DNA from: Streptomyces leeuwenhoekii
GTDB lineage: Bacteria > Actinomycetota > Actinomycetes > Streptomycetales > Streptomycetaceae
Reading direction: 5' to 3'
Assembly: GCF_001013905.1 (NCBI RefSeq)
Contig: NZ_LN831788.1
Location: forward strand, 1 to 64,000
DNA length: 64,000 nt
The notes under the pieces are model-generated. The model saw only the letters and a list, made by a program, of their open reading frames with translations. It did no database searches and was not told the origin of the DNA. The translations under genes were made by a program, and so were the position numbers. Each line of letters opens with the position of its first letter. Position 1 is the first letter of the stretch. Below, piece after piece: positions 41,030-48,535 of the stretch.

Positions 41030-41553
41030 TGGCTGGCGAGACGGTGATCACGGTGGTTGGGAACCTTGTGGACGATCCGGAGTTGCGGTTCACGGCGTCT
41101 GGTGCGGCGGTGGCGAAGTTCCGGGTGGCGTCGACGCCGCGGACGTTCAACAAGGCCAGCAACGCGTGGGAGGACGGCGAGTCGCTGTTCCTGACGTGCT
41201 CGGTGTGGCGGCAGGCCGCGGAGAACGTCGCCGAGTCCCTTCAGCGCGGCATGCGGGTCATCGTGCAGGGCCGGCTGAAGCAGCGGTCGTACGAGGACAA
41301 GCAGGGCGTGAAGCGGACGGTGTTCGAGCTGGAGGTCGACGAGATTGGGCCCAGCCTGCGGAACGCGACGGCGAAGGTGACGAAGGCGGGCGCGAGTGGT
41401 GGGGGCCGGGAGGCGTACCAGCAGGCGCGGCAGGCGTCGTCGCGGGAGGGGATGGAGGATCCGTGGACGTCGGGTACGCCGGCTTCGGGTGGTCAGGGCG
41501 CGGGGAGTTGGGGCGCGGGTTCGGGTGGCCATTCGGACGAGCCTCCGTTTTGA
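41029..41553 (+). CDS. ssb: Single-stranded DNA-binding protein
   Basis: A 174-residue SSB. The OB fold covers residues 4-110 with [20 protein letters not shown] at the start, [18 protein letters not shown] and [16 protein letters not shown] in the middle. The Gly/Ser-rich linker ends in DEPPF, the acidic tip by which SSB recruits partner proteins. It works with the Rad52-like annealer and DNA replication. It is the last gene of the operon from promoter B. Confidence 0.93.
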   Translation: MAGETVITVVGNLVDDPELRFTASGAAVAKFRVASTPRTFNKASNAWEDGESLFLTCSVWRQAAENVAESLQRGMRVIVQGRLKQRSYEDKQGVKRTVFELEVDEIGPSLRNATAKVTKAGASGGGREAYQQARQASSREGMEDPWTSGTPASGGQGAGSWGAGSGGHSDEPPF

Positions 41554-41630
41554 GCTGAGTGGTGCTGCGGGAGGGGTCTGGTCTTCGGATCGGGCCCCTT
41601 TCGCATGCCTGGGGCCAATCCAATCCGCCC

Positions 41631-41665
41631 TATGCATTGCATTGCCATGCATAGGGCGGTACGGT
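41631..41665 (+). promoter_or_regulatory. Early promoter with shared palindromic operator (site C)
   Basis: TTGCAT (41637-41642), 17 bp, TACGGT (41660-41665); palindrome at 41631-41653 with halves TATGCATTGC and TGCCATGCATA. It drives the operon starting at 41707. Confidence 0.75.
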
Positions 41666-41706
41666 GGAGACATCCAAGCCCACCCTCCAGCCCACAGAGG
41701 CCCCTC

Positions 41707-41823
41707 ATGCCGACCTGCGACTGCGGCGCCACCCCCGAGGAACTGCGCGCCGGTATCCATGGCCAGCCCTGCACCAGCCGCGACGACGCCCCCGATGACC
41801 CCTCCGACCACTACAACCAGTAG
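41707..41823 (+). CDS. Very small Cys-containing protein
   Basis: A 38-residue protein MPTCDCGATPEELRAGIHGQ with a later Cys, the first gene after promoter C. The ribosome site is weak (CAGAGG). An overlapping frame from 41758 to 41896 that ends in CRACPSAVRC is an alternative small product. Confidence 0.45.
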   Translation: MPTCDCGATPEELRAGIHGQPCTSRDDAPDDPSDHYNQ

Positions 41824-41941
41824 CCCGGTCCTCGGCCCGAGGGAACCGCTCTGCCGCGCGTGCCCTAGCGCGGTCCGCTGCCCCACCCCCGACTGAGTGG
41901 GGCAGCCCTATCTCCACCACCTGGGCATCACGGAGCCAAGC

Positions 41942-42208
41942 ATGCTGAACGTCCCGATCCCACAAGACCTGTGCCCCGTGCACCGCCAGCACTTCCGGGA
42001 CTGGCGCGACAACCACTACAACCCACGCAACCCGACAGAGTGGCCGGGCGGAGGGTTTCTCCTCGACAGCCGGACCAGCCATGAGGAGCGGGAGCGGGAC
42101 TGGGACCGGAAGAACCTCCAGCAGATGGAGCTGATAGCTGGAATCTGCCGGTCCGGTCGATCTCCGCAGTGCGACTCTGCGCCCCCGCTGTTGAAGGACA
42201 CGGCGTGA
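41942..42208 (+). CDS. Hypothetical protein
   Basis: An 88-residue protein with CPVHRQHFRDWRDNHYN and EERERDWDRKNLQQMELI segments. CGGAG is 5 nt before ATG 41942, preferred over GTG 41897. A Cys/His pair suggests metal binding. Unknown function. Confidence 0.55.
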   Translation: MLNVPIPQDLCPVHRQHFRDWRDNHYNPRNPTEWPGGGFLLDSRTSHEERERDWDRKNLQQMELIAGICRSGRSPQCDSAPPLLKDTA

Positions 42209-42318
42209 CGCACCACCCCGTGACCACAGGCCGGCCGGACCTTGGCGCCTGGCTGTGTGGCACTGCCGCCACCGGCCCCACCCCACCCCCATGCCCGCAC
42301 ACCCACCGAGGAGACCCG

Positions 42319-42618
42319 ATGACCCAGCCCACCATCTACCGCATCGAGTTCGGCAAGGTCGGCGAGACCTACCCCGTCCCGTCGATCACGCTCGAGCACA
42401 CCGACCCGAACCAGTTCGCCCGTGCGGTCGCCGCGCACGCGATCCCGTACCTGACGCCGGTGCTCACCGCGCTCGGGAGGCCGGAGCTCGCGGACTGCTT
42501 CTTCCGCGTCGACCCGAACGACCCGACCTACGGCGACTTCCTGTGGGTCGACCTGATCGGCAACAAGGGCGCGCAATTCTGCCCCGCCCGGATTACAGCC
42601 GTCGCCCCCGCCCCGTGA
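42319..42618 (+). CDS. Hypothetical protein
   Basis: A 99-residue alpha/beta protein (IYRIEFGKVGETYPVPSI, FARAVAAHAIPYLTPVL). GAGGAG precedes ATG 42319. The same frame is open back to GTG 42205, which overlaps the previous stop; that longer form would add a Pro-rich start. A strong terminator follows. Confidence 0.6.
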   Translation: MTQPTIYRIEFGKVGETYPVPSITLEHTDPNQFARAVAAHAIPYLTPVLTALGRPELADCFFRVDPNDPTYGDFLWVDLIGNKGAQFCPARITAVAPAP

Positions 42619-42626
42619 CCACGAGC

Positions 42627-42660
42627 GGCCCGGGGCGTGCCCAGTAACACGCCCCGGGCC
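42627..42660 (+). terminator. Hairpin terminator
   Basis: Perfect 13-bp stem GGCCCGGGGCGTG / CACGCCCCGGGCC with an 8-nt loop, 9 nt after the stop at 42618. It may be partial, as the following genes have no separate strong promoter. Confidence 0.65.
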
Positions 42661-42698
42661 TGCCCCGACCCTACCCAGCCCGCCCCCCTGGAGACCCC

Positions 42699-43067
42699 AT
42701 GACCATGCACGTCGAAGCCATCCTCAACATCCCCCTCGACAACGGCCGCACCATGCCCACCCGCATGGGCATCGCCGCCGAACCCACCACCACCGATGGC
42801 CTCGTCGTTTTCCCGAAGCTGCTCGACCTCTTCGACTACGACGACAGCGTCTGGCACGTCACCCACGCCCCGACCGGCCGCTACCTGCCCATCGACTTCC
42901 CCACCGAAGAGCAGGCCGCCGGTTTCGCCGGCGCTATCGGGGGTCTTGCCGACTGGGCCAGTCTCGCGCCGGTCGTCGATGTGCCCGCTCTGGTTGCGGT
43001 GGCGTCGGAGTATGACGGCGCTGTTCACCAGCGTGTTCTCGACGCTCTCGGCCGCCGTGCCGTCTGA
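42699..43067 (+). CDS. Hypothetical protein
   Basis: A 122-residue protein with beta start (HVEAILNIPLDNGR) and helical end (VPALVAVASEYDGAVHQRVL). It resembles short conserved proteins of Streptomyces phages, without known function. CTGGAG precedes the ATG. Confidence 0.6.
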   Translation: MTMHVEAILNIPLDNGRTMPTRMGIAAEPTTTDGLVVFPKLLDLFDYDDSVWHVTHAPTGRYLPIDFPTEEQAAGFAGAIGGLADWASLAPVVDVPALVAVASEYDGAVHQRVLDALGRRAV

Positions 43068-43113
43068 CCGCCTACTCGGCTGCCTTGCCTCGGGTAGCCA
43101 GGAAAGGACCACG

Positions 43114-43842
43114 ATGACCGACCAGACCACCGCCGACCTCCTCGTGGCTGACGCCCGCCGCGCCGTTCACGAATCGCTGGCCTTCCTCGCCGCTCCCGAA
43201 GCCGACCGAGTGCGGTCCCTGATCGCCGACCTGGAGACCGCCGTTGAGGCGCGGACTGCGATCCGCTTCAGCGACCAGCCGGCCCCGCAGCCGCCCGCCG
43301 ACCTGGCCGCGCTCCGCGACCGCATCGCCGCCGCTCTCGCTGAGGCCGACGGCTGGGTGTGGATCGACGACGAGGCCAAGGGACGCAGCTCGATGTGGCG
43401 AAGCTTCCAGCACCGTGCCGATGCGGTGTTGGCCGTGCTGCCCGCGACCACCGACCGGGCCACCGTCCTCCGCGAAGCCGCCGACCGTATCGACCGCGAG
43501 GACCTCCCGCAGGACGACGTCGACATGTTCGACAACGGCGCGCGCTGGGCCACCAAGCTTTTGCGCCGCATGGCCGACGAGGCGCAGCCCGCCGGGCACC
43601 AGCCGCGCCGTGGTGACCAGTTCGAGACGTGGCTGAAGGCGCAGCGGGACGACTACGCCTCGGACCGCGCCAACGACCACACGATGTACGACGCTCTCGA
43701 CGACCTGCTGCTCCTGTACCGGCTGCACGCCGACACCGGCACGCCGCTTGGCGAGCACGTCTGCGAGGGCCGCGTTGCCGGGGACTGCGAGTGCCTGGAG
43801 CAGCCCGCCGCCGGGGCGTGGCAGGACGGGGCGGACCGATGA
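43114..43842 (+). CDS. Hypothetical helical protein
   Basis: A 242-residue, mostly helical, acidic protein. Patterns such as RDRIAAALAEADGW, RADAVLAVLP and REAADRIDREDL are very common in Streptomyces hypothetical proteins, often with multiple paralogues per genome. The C-terminus has CEGRVAGDCEC. GGAAAGG is upstream. Function unknown. Confidence 0.65.
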   Translation: MTDQTTADLLVADARRAVHESLAFLAAPEADRVRSLIADLETAVEARTAIRFSDQPAPQPPADLAALRDRIAAALAEADGWVWIDDEAKGRSSMWRSFQHRADAVLAVLPATTDRATVLREAADRIDREDLPQDDVDMFDNGARWATKLLRRMADEAQPAGHQPRRGDQFETWLKAQRDDYASDRANDHTMYDALDDLLLLYRLHADTGTPLGEHVCEGRVAGDCECLEQPAAGAWQDGADR

Positions 43843-44063
43843 CCGCCACCCAGATCGGCGTCGAGGTGTCCTGCGACGGACCCGACGAGCAGACCGACTG
43901 CCCCGAGAGCGCCGCAGTCCGCGCCAGCTTCGATTCGAGGACCGCCCGCCAGGTCCGTGCCGACGGCCGCGCCCAGGGCTGGACCACCCGACGCGCGCCC
44001 GGCCGGCTCTGGGACATGTGCCCGCGCTGCACCGCCGAGCGGCAGGACGGGGCGCAGCCGTGA
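43839..44063 (+). CDS. Small zinc-binding protein
   Basis: A 74-residue protein with VSCDGPDEQTDC and CPRCTAE, a likely zinc site bracketing a helical segment with GWTTR. ATGA overlap with the previous gene and GTGA overlap with the next. Confidence 0.6.
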   Translation: MTATQIGVEVSCDGPDEQTDCPESAAVRASFDSRTARQVRADGRAQGWTTRRAPGRLWDMCPRCTAERQDGAQP

Positions 44064-44572
44064 CGACCGCCGCACGACCGGGCCCGACCACCCACACCGG
44101 TGGCGGGCCCGCCCCATCCCCCGACTGGGACGACCTGCTCCGCGACATCGGGGACCGTATCCGTGCCGAACGCCAAGCACGGCGCTGGTCCCAGGAACAG
44201 CTCGCCACCCGCGCCGGTATGGATCGGCACACCGTGCGCAAAATCGAAGACGGCATCGGCAGCCTCCGCGCCTTCACCCAAGCCTGCTGGGGACTCCAGG
44301 TCGACATGGCATACCTGCTGTCCGCCCAGTGGAAGATGCCAGAGCCGCGCCCGCGCCCGTTGACGCCGCGGCAGGCGGAGGTGCTGCGGGTAGTGGCTGA
44401 TGGCCGGCCGTTGGCTGTGGCCGCGAAAGCACTGGGGATGACGCCGGAGGGCCTGGCGTCGGTCTTAACGGGGCTGTATCGGCGTCTCGGGGTGGCGGGG
44501 GTACCCCGAGATCGGCGGCGCCGCGAGGCCGTGAGAGTGGCTGCCGCTCACGGCTTGATCGACGCAGCGTGA
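44060..44572 (+). CDS. XRE-type regulator with second helix-turn-helix
   Basis: A 170-residue DNA-binding protein. Residues about 28-80 are an XRE helix-turn-helix (IRAERQARRWSQEQLATRAG then MDRHTVRKIEDG). Residues about 101-145 look like a LuxR-type unit (LTPRQAEVLRVVADGRPLAV with KALGMTPEGL). The double design is uncommon and could let it bridge two sites. A candidate for lysogeny control alongside the ribbon-helix-helix protein. Confidence 0.75.
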   Translation: MTTAARPGPTTHTGGGPAPSPDWDDLLRDIGDRIRAERQARRWSQEQLATRAGMDRHTVRKIEDGIGSLRAFTQACWGLQVDMAYLLSAQWKMPEPRPRPLTPRQAEVLRVVADGRPLAVAAKALGMTPEGLASVLTGLYRRLGVAGVPRDRRRREAVRVAAAHGLIDAA

Positions 44573-44670
44573 CCAAGAGTGCTGTGAAGTGTCTCGGTTT
44601 CCGGGGCCGAGACCCGTACCCGCAAAAGTAGAACCGCGCGATTCGTAACCCACCGTGACTGGGAGCGTTG

Positions 44671-44913
44671 ATGTCCCGCATACCCTCACTCCTCACCCAG
44701 GCCGTCCTGCTCGTCGGCATAGCCTGCGGCACCGCCTGGGCGTGGCTCGCCCTCACCACCAGCCGTGTCCTGTCCCCGGGCGCGGTCATCGTGTGCACGT
44801 GCATCGCCCTCGCGCTCGCACTGGCCGTAGAGGCCGTAGCGGGGCGTGTACGCCGTGGCCGGCGCCGCCGCCCCCACGCCCGACCCCACGCCACCGGAAA
44901 GGCACTCCGATGA
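44671..44913 (+). CDS. Small membrane protein
   Basis: An 80-residue protein with two membrane helices (about 8-27 and 35-55) and a strongly basic tail (RVRRGRRRRPHARP). GGGAG is upstream of ATG 44671. It overlaps the next membrane protein by 4 nt. Function unknown; a pair of membrane proteins in an early operon could act in exclusion. Confidence 0.6.
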   Translation: MSRIPSLLTQAVLLVGIACGTAWAWLALTTSRVLSPGAVIVCTCIALALALAVEAVAGRVRRGRRRRPHARPHATGKALR

Positions 44914-45209
44914 GCTTCGCGCTCCTCATCAGCAGCAACTTCATCGTCTGGCCCGCTTTGCTGGCCGCGATGTTCGGACGCATCACCAGGACACAGTCCA
45001 GCGGCATCGTCGCGATCGGCTGCATCCCTTCCATCGTGGCGTTCGTCCTGGATGGGACGACGAGCAGCGCGTCTGTCTTTGCCGCGCTGGGCGCTATCAA
45101 CGCCTGGATCTGGTGGCAGGGCGGTGGCGGTGACGGCACGCGACGTCGGCTGAAGTCGTGGGGACGCCGGTTCCAGGGCGTCCGCCGTACCGCCCCCTCC
45201 CACACCTGA
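44910..45209 (+). CDS. Small membrane protein
   Basis: A 99-residue protein with three hydrophobic segments (about 4-22, 30-47, 52-68) and a basic C-terminus. It forms a pair with the preceding membrane protein. Unknown function. Confidence 0.6.
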   Translation: MSFALLISSNFIVWPALLAAMFGRITRTQSSGIVAIGCIPSIVAFVLDGTTSSASVFAALGAINAWIWWQGGGGDGTRRRLKSWGRRFQGVRRTAPSHT

Positions 45210-45237
45210 CCCCCGAACGAGACAGAGAGGACCCCGC

Positions 45238-45681
45238 ATGACCGACCGCCCCGCCCTCGAGGACCTGGACGCCACACCTGACGACGGCCCGTGGTGCTGC
45301 AACGGCAACATGGAGGACTGCGCCCTGTGCACCGACCCGAACCCGCCATACCCGTGGATCTGCCCCGGGCATCCGCGGACCGCGGCGAATGAGCGGATCG
45401 TGGGGGAAGCGACCCAATCGACTCAAGTTGAGCAGCACAGCTACGCCGCGGACGCTATTGCTGCGGAGTGGCACCGCCGGAACCAGCGACTCGAAGAACT
45501 GACCCAGAGCAACGGGCCGGAGGTGCAGGTGGTTCTCGTGGAGCACCTGCGTGGCGAGCTGATCGGGCTGCGTGGGGCGCTGGGGCTGGTACTGGGGGGT
45601 CAGGTGCAGGACGGCACCGCGGACTTTTTGGGATGGGCCTACTGCCAGGAGTGGAGCCGCCGGCAGGGGGTGCAGGCGTGA
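45238..45681 (+). CDS. Hypothetical protein with Cys-rich N-terminus
   Basis: A 147-residue protein. WCCNGNMEDCALC (about 18-30) and CPGHP suggest a zinc site; the rest is helical (VVLVEHLRGELIGLRGALGL). ATG has GAGAGGAC upstream. Overlaps the NERD gene by 4 nt. Confidence 0.6.
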   Translation: MTDRPALEDLDATPDDGPWCCNGNMEDCALCTDPNPPYPWICPGHPRTAANERIVGEATQSTQVEQHSYAADAIAAEWHRRNQRLEELTQSNGPEVQVVLVEHLRGELIGLRGALGLVLGGQVQDGTADFLGWAYCQEWSRRQGVQA

Positions 45682-46328
45682 GCGCGGGCGGGTCGGCGGC
45701 GCGTGAGGCTGCACGGCTCCGCGCGAGCGCCCGCAGGGGCCTGTGGCGGCGCCTCCTCGCCTGGCTGGGCCTCGACCGGCAGACCGCCCACCGGGAGGCT
45801 GTAGCGGCCCGCTGGGACCTCGGCGCCGCAGCCGAAGCCAACACCGCGCGGATGCTCGCCCCGCTCGAGACGGCCGGCTGGCACGTGCTCCACGACCGGG
45901 GCTTACCCGGCTCGAGGGCGAACCTCGACCACGTGCTGATCTCCCCCTGCGGTACCGCGGTGGTCGTCCTGGACACGAAACGCTGGCACGCCCAACGCCC
46001 CACCACTCTGATCCGGGGCCGGGTGTGCTGCGGGGTGGAGGACCGGCACGGGCAGATAGAAGCCGTCGCCCGGTACGCGGCCCGTGTCGCCCAGGTCCTC
46101 GGAATGCCGACCGGGTCGGTGTGGCCACTACTCGTGGTGCACGGGTCCCCGATCTCTGGTGGCCGGCTTGAGGCGCGGGCGCCCGCGTGGCCGGGCCCGG
46201 TGTACGTCCTCGGCCCGGACTGGCTGGTGCCGACGCTCGCCCAGGCGCCGGCCGGACAGAACCCGCAGCGCGCCGCCCAGCTAGCGGCCCGGGTCGCTGC
46301 TGCTCTCCCGCCCTACCCCAGCGTCTGA
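45678..46328 (+). CDS. NERD-domain nuclease-related protein
   Basis: A 216-residue protein. Residues about 50-140 follow the NERD pattern: GAAAEANTARMLAPLETAGW, HVLHDRGLPGSRANLDHVLI and VVVLDTKRW, with the D...D/E-x-K core of a restriction-like fold. NERD domains are linked with DNA processing and are frequent in plasmids and defence loci. The N-terminal 40 residues are basic and helical. The substrate is unknown. Confidence 0.8.
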   Translation: MSAGGSAAREAARLRASARRGLWRRLLAWLGLDRQTAHREAVAARWDLGAAAEANTARMLAPLETAGWHVLHDRGLPGSRANLDHVLISPCGTAVVVLDTKRWHAQRPTTLIRGRVCCGVEDRHGQIEAVARYAARVAQVLGMPTGSVWPLLVVHGSPISGGRLEARAPAWPGPVYVLGPDWLVPTLAQAPAGQNPQRAAQLAARVAAALPPYPSV

Positions 46329-46354
46329 ACCCGCTTCGAGCCTGGAGGACAACC

Positions 46355-46663
46355 GTGCATCTCAACCCGGACAGCGACGACTACCCCACCCCGTTCCGTG
46401 AGTGGATCACTGAGCAGGCGCACAAGGCCGGCATGGACGACCCCGCCGGCTTCGCCAGCCACTGGGCGCCCCACAACCGGTTCGACGGTCTCTCCGACGG
46501 TGATGCGGACTCGCTGGCGTGCTTGCTGGGGGTGGGCTTCGAGGAGGTGCGTGCCGCGCACAAGGCGGACATTACTGTGTGGATCCGTGACCGGGAGGTG
46601 GCGGAGCATCCTGACCTGGTGGTTTTGGACGCGGTGCTGGACGGGATCGCTCGGGGCGCCTGA
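46355..46663 (+). CDS. Hypothetical protein
   Basis: A 102-residue acidic protein with YPTPFREWITEQAHKAG and LACLLGVGFEEVRAAHKAD segments; the latter is reminiscent of a small DNA- or RNA-binding helical fold. GGAGGA precedes GTG 46355. It is the last gene before a terminator. Confidence 0.55.
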   Translation: MHLNPDSDDYPTPFREWITEQAHKAGMDDPAGFASHWAPHNRFDGLSDGDADSLACLLGVGFEEVRAAHKADITVWIRDREVAEHPDLVVLDAVLDGIARGA

Positions 46664-46684
46664 TCCCGGGGTGGGTGTGGTGGC

Positions 46685-46726
46685 AGCCCGTCGTCTGGCT
46701 GGAGGGCCAGGTGGCGGGCTGTTTTT
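46685..46726 (+). terminator. Intrinsic terminator with T run
   Basis: AGCCCGTCGTCTGGC and GCCAGGTGGCGGGCT pair over 15 positions (three as G-U), loop TGGAGG, followed by G and TTTTT at 46722-46726. One of the few T-tailed terminators in this GC-rich element. Confidence 0.75.
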
Positions 46727-46748
46727 CTGTGCCCGTAATATCGAACGT

Positions 46749-47087
46749 ATGTCCGGTCTGCCGCTTGATGCACGTCTCGCTAAGCTCCGCGCCTTGGAGG
46801 AATGGCTGGACTGGCAGCTGAACAACACGCGGCAGAAGATCCGCACCCTTGAAGCGCAGAGGGACCGGGAACAGCAGCAGGCGCAGCGGGCGTGGGCGGA
46901 GTCCCGGTGGAAGCTGGAGCCGGCCCGGGACCGGCGGACTGTCCTGCACCGGGGCGGGTGCGGGATCTGGAAGGGCGGGCACGGCTACCTGGATCGGCAG
47001 GAAGTCCTGCTCGCGCTGGAGGACGAGACGCTGGCCGTGGAGATGTGCGGGGTGTGCAACCCGGAGCCGGGGCTGCGGCAGGCCTAG
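46749..47087 (+). CDS. Coiled-coil protein with C-terminal Cys motif
   Basis: A 112-residue protein: long charged coiled coil (residues 8-60), then GGCGIWKGG and MCGVCNPEPG, a possible zinc site. The ATG has no ribosome site; TAATAT (46736-46741) ends 7 nt before it, so a leaderless mRNA is likely. It converges with the Ku gene and overlaps its end by 4 nt. Confidence 0.65.
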   Translation: MSGLPLDARLAKLRALEEWLDWQLNNTRQKIRTLEAQRDREQQQAQRAWAESRWKLEPARDRRTVLHRGGCGIWKGGHGYLDRQEVLLALEDETLAVEMCGVCNPEPGLRQA

Positions 47088-47980
47088 GCGCTGCGCCGCG
47101 GTTTCCGGGCCGTATTCTTCGCCGCGGCCTTACGCGCGGGTGCCTTCTTCGCGGTCCGCTTCGGCATCTCGTGGACCTCGGCCCGCCCGTCGTCACCGCG
47201 GGCCTCCCGGGCCTTGGCGACGGACGCGTTAAGTGCGGCCATCAGGTCGACGAGCTGGCCGGTCTCCGCGGCGGGCTCCGGTACGGCCGGCGGTTCGCGG
47301 TTCTCACGCTTCGCTTTGATCATCTCGGCTACGGCTTCCGTGTACGTGTCGCGGAAGTCCGGGCCCGTGAGCTCCTCCACGGTCATGGTGTCCATGAGGG
47401 CCAGGGCGCCTTCGATCTCCTCTTCGGACACGTCGACCGGGGGCGGGGTGAGGGACGCCGGGTCGCGGATCTCGTCCGGCCAGCGCATGGCGTGGAGGAC
47501 GATCGCGTCGTCCCGGACGCGCAGCAGGCCGAGCCGTTCGCGGCCGGACCAGGCGTAGCGGGCGACAGCGACACGCTCCGACCGGGCGAGGGCCTGCCGG
47601 AGCAGCTTGTACGGCTTGGCGGCGACCTGCCCGTCCGGCTGGAGGTAGTAGCCCTCGGCGATGCGGATGGGGTCGACGGACTCGAGCGGGATGAACGCGA
47701 CGATCTCGATGGCTTTCGCGGTCGGCAGCGGCAGGTCGCGGAGTTCCTGGTCGGTGACCGGGACGACGACATCGCGGGCGATCTCGTAGCCCTTGCCGAT
47801 CTCCGATGGGGAGACTTCGCGGTCTTCGAGCTCGCAGATTTTGCGGGTGCGGACGCGGCCCATGTCGGGCAGGTGGACGCGGTGGAAGTGGATCGAGTGG
47901 TCCTCGGTCGCTGAGACGACGTGAATCGGCACGGTGACCAGGCCGAATGAGATGGCGCCGGACCAGATGGATCGGGGCAT
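47084..47980 (-). CDS. ku: Ku-family DNA end-binding protein
   Basis: A 298-residue bacterial-type Ku that should bind double-strand DNA ends as a homodimer ring and recruit a ligase. The start MPRSIWSGAISFGLVTVPIH is nearly diagnostic; the core includes GYYLQPD and ALARYAWSGRERLGLLR-type segments (residues about 130-165), and the C-terminus is Lys/Arg/Ala-rich (PKRTAKKAPARKAAAK) as in actinobacterial Ku. No LigD is seen in the window. Phage Ku proteins are known to help circularise genomes lacking usable cohesive ends. It has its own promoter region and a downstream convergent partner. Confidence 0.93.
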   Translation of the reverse strand: MPRSIWSGAISFGLVTVPIHVVSATEDHSIHFHRVHLPDMGRVRTRKICELEDREVSPSEIGKGYEIARDVVVPVTDQELRDLPLPTAKAIEIVAFIPLESVDPIRIAEGYYLQPDGQVAAKPYKLLRQALARSERVAVARYAWSGRERLGLLRVRDDAIVLHAMRWPDEIRDPASLTPPPVDVSEEEIEGALALMDTMTVEELTGPDFRDTYTEAVAEMIKAKRENREPPAVPEPAAETGQLVDLMAALNASVAKAREARGDDGRAEVHEMPKRTAKKAPARKAAAKNTARKPRRSA

Positions 47981-48030
47981 GGCGAACCTCCGCGTGCGGC
48001 CCCGAGCACGTCCAGCCTACGAGCGGGCCG

Positions 48031-48083
48031 GGTAGTGTGCACGTGACGGTGCCCCGCCTGCTTACCTCAGGCGGGGCACCGTT
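48031..48083. repeat. Dispersed 53-bp repeat with hairpin (copy 2), probable terminator
   Basis: Second copy of the block at 15207-15259. The stem is GACGGTGCCCCGCCTG (48045-48060) with CAGGCGGGGCACCGTT (48068-48083); the loop CTTACCT is unchanged. Relative to copy 1 the T-A pair has become C-G, so pairing is kept. It lies after the last gene of the 48-50 kb minus operon. Confidence 0.75.
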
Positions 48084-48098
48084 CTGTGTCTGATGGCC

Positions 48099-48218
48099 TC
48101 ATTTCTCGTCGGCGGCGAAGTGGTCTTCGGGGACGCAGCCACCGCCGGGGTGGAAGGGGCAGTAGTCGTCGGGGACGTCTACGTGCTCGAAGTCCTCGTA
48201 CTCGTCGTCGTCGCTCAT
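48099..48218 (-). CDS. Very small acidic protein
   Basis: A 39-residue acidic protein (MSDDDEYEDFEHVDVPDDYC) with a Cys/His tail. Its leader (48219-48239) is the same 20-bp sequence found at 15541-15560. It ends just before the repeat hairpin. The matching gene seems to have been lost from the 15-kb cassette. Confidence 0.55.
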   Translation of the reverse strand: MSDDDEYEDFEHVDVPDDYCPFHPGGGCVPEDHFAADEK

Positions 48219-48229
48219 GGTCGGTGTCC

Positions 48230-48475
48230 TCACTTCTCGGTGGCGTGGTCGGTGGCTTGTGCGGCTCGGATCTCGTCGGCGGTGACCGTCTCGAAGTGCC
48301 ACCACCGTCCGCCCTCCCACTGCTCAACCTTGGCGGACTCGGCGGGGCTGTCGGCGCCCAGGCTGGCGCGGATGAAGGCGTAGGTCTTCGCCTCGCTGGT
48401 GAACGAGGACGTTGTCTCCACCTCAGGACCCGTGACGGTCACGCGCCACGGCTTCGACGGCTTCTTCACGGACAT
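48230..48475 (-). CDS. Small protein with KKPSKPW start (paralogue of gene at 15280)
   Basis: An 81-residue protein beginning MSVKKPSKPWRV and ending DHATEK, related to the 86-residue protein at 15280-15540. The middle differs more (VEQWEGGRWWHFETV). AGGATG-type leader precedes the ATG. Third gene of the operon that begins at 49932. Confidence 0.65.
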   Translation of the reverse strand: MSVKKPSKPWRVTVTGPEVETTSSFTSEAKTYAFIRASLGADSPAESAKVEQWEGGRWWHFETVTADEIRAAQATDHATEK

Positions 48476-48535
48476 GGTCGGCATCCTTTCTCCTTGGGAC
48501 CCCGTCCGGGTGGTCCGGGCGGGGTGTGGAACGGG

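Noticed and set aside
40168..41886. Minus-strand open frame of more than 550 codons opposite the helix-turn-helix and ssb genes
   Set aside because: The plus strand carries a clear SSB with OB fold and DEPPF tip; the antisense frame also runs straight through promoter C.
41758..41896. Alternative 45-codon frame overlapping the gene at 41707, ending in a Cys pair
   Set aside because: No ribosome-binding site and Pro/Thr-rich start; kept only as an alternative in the entry for 41707.
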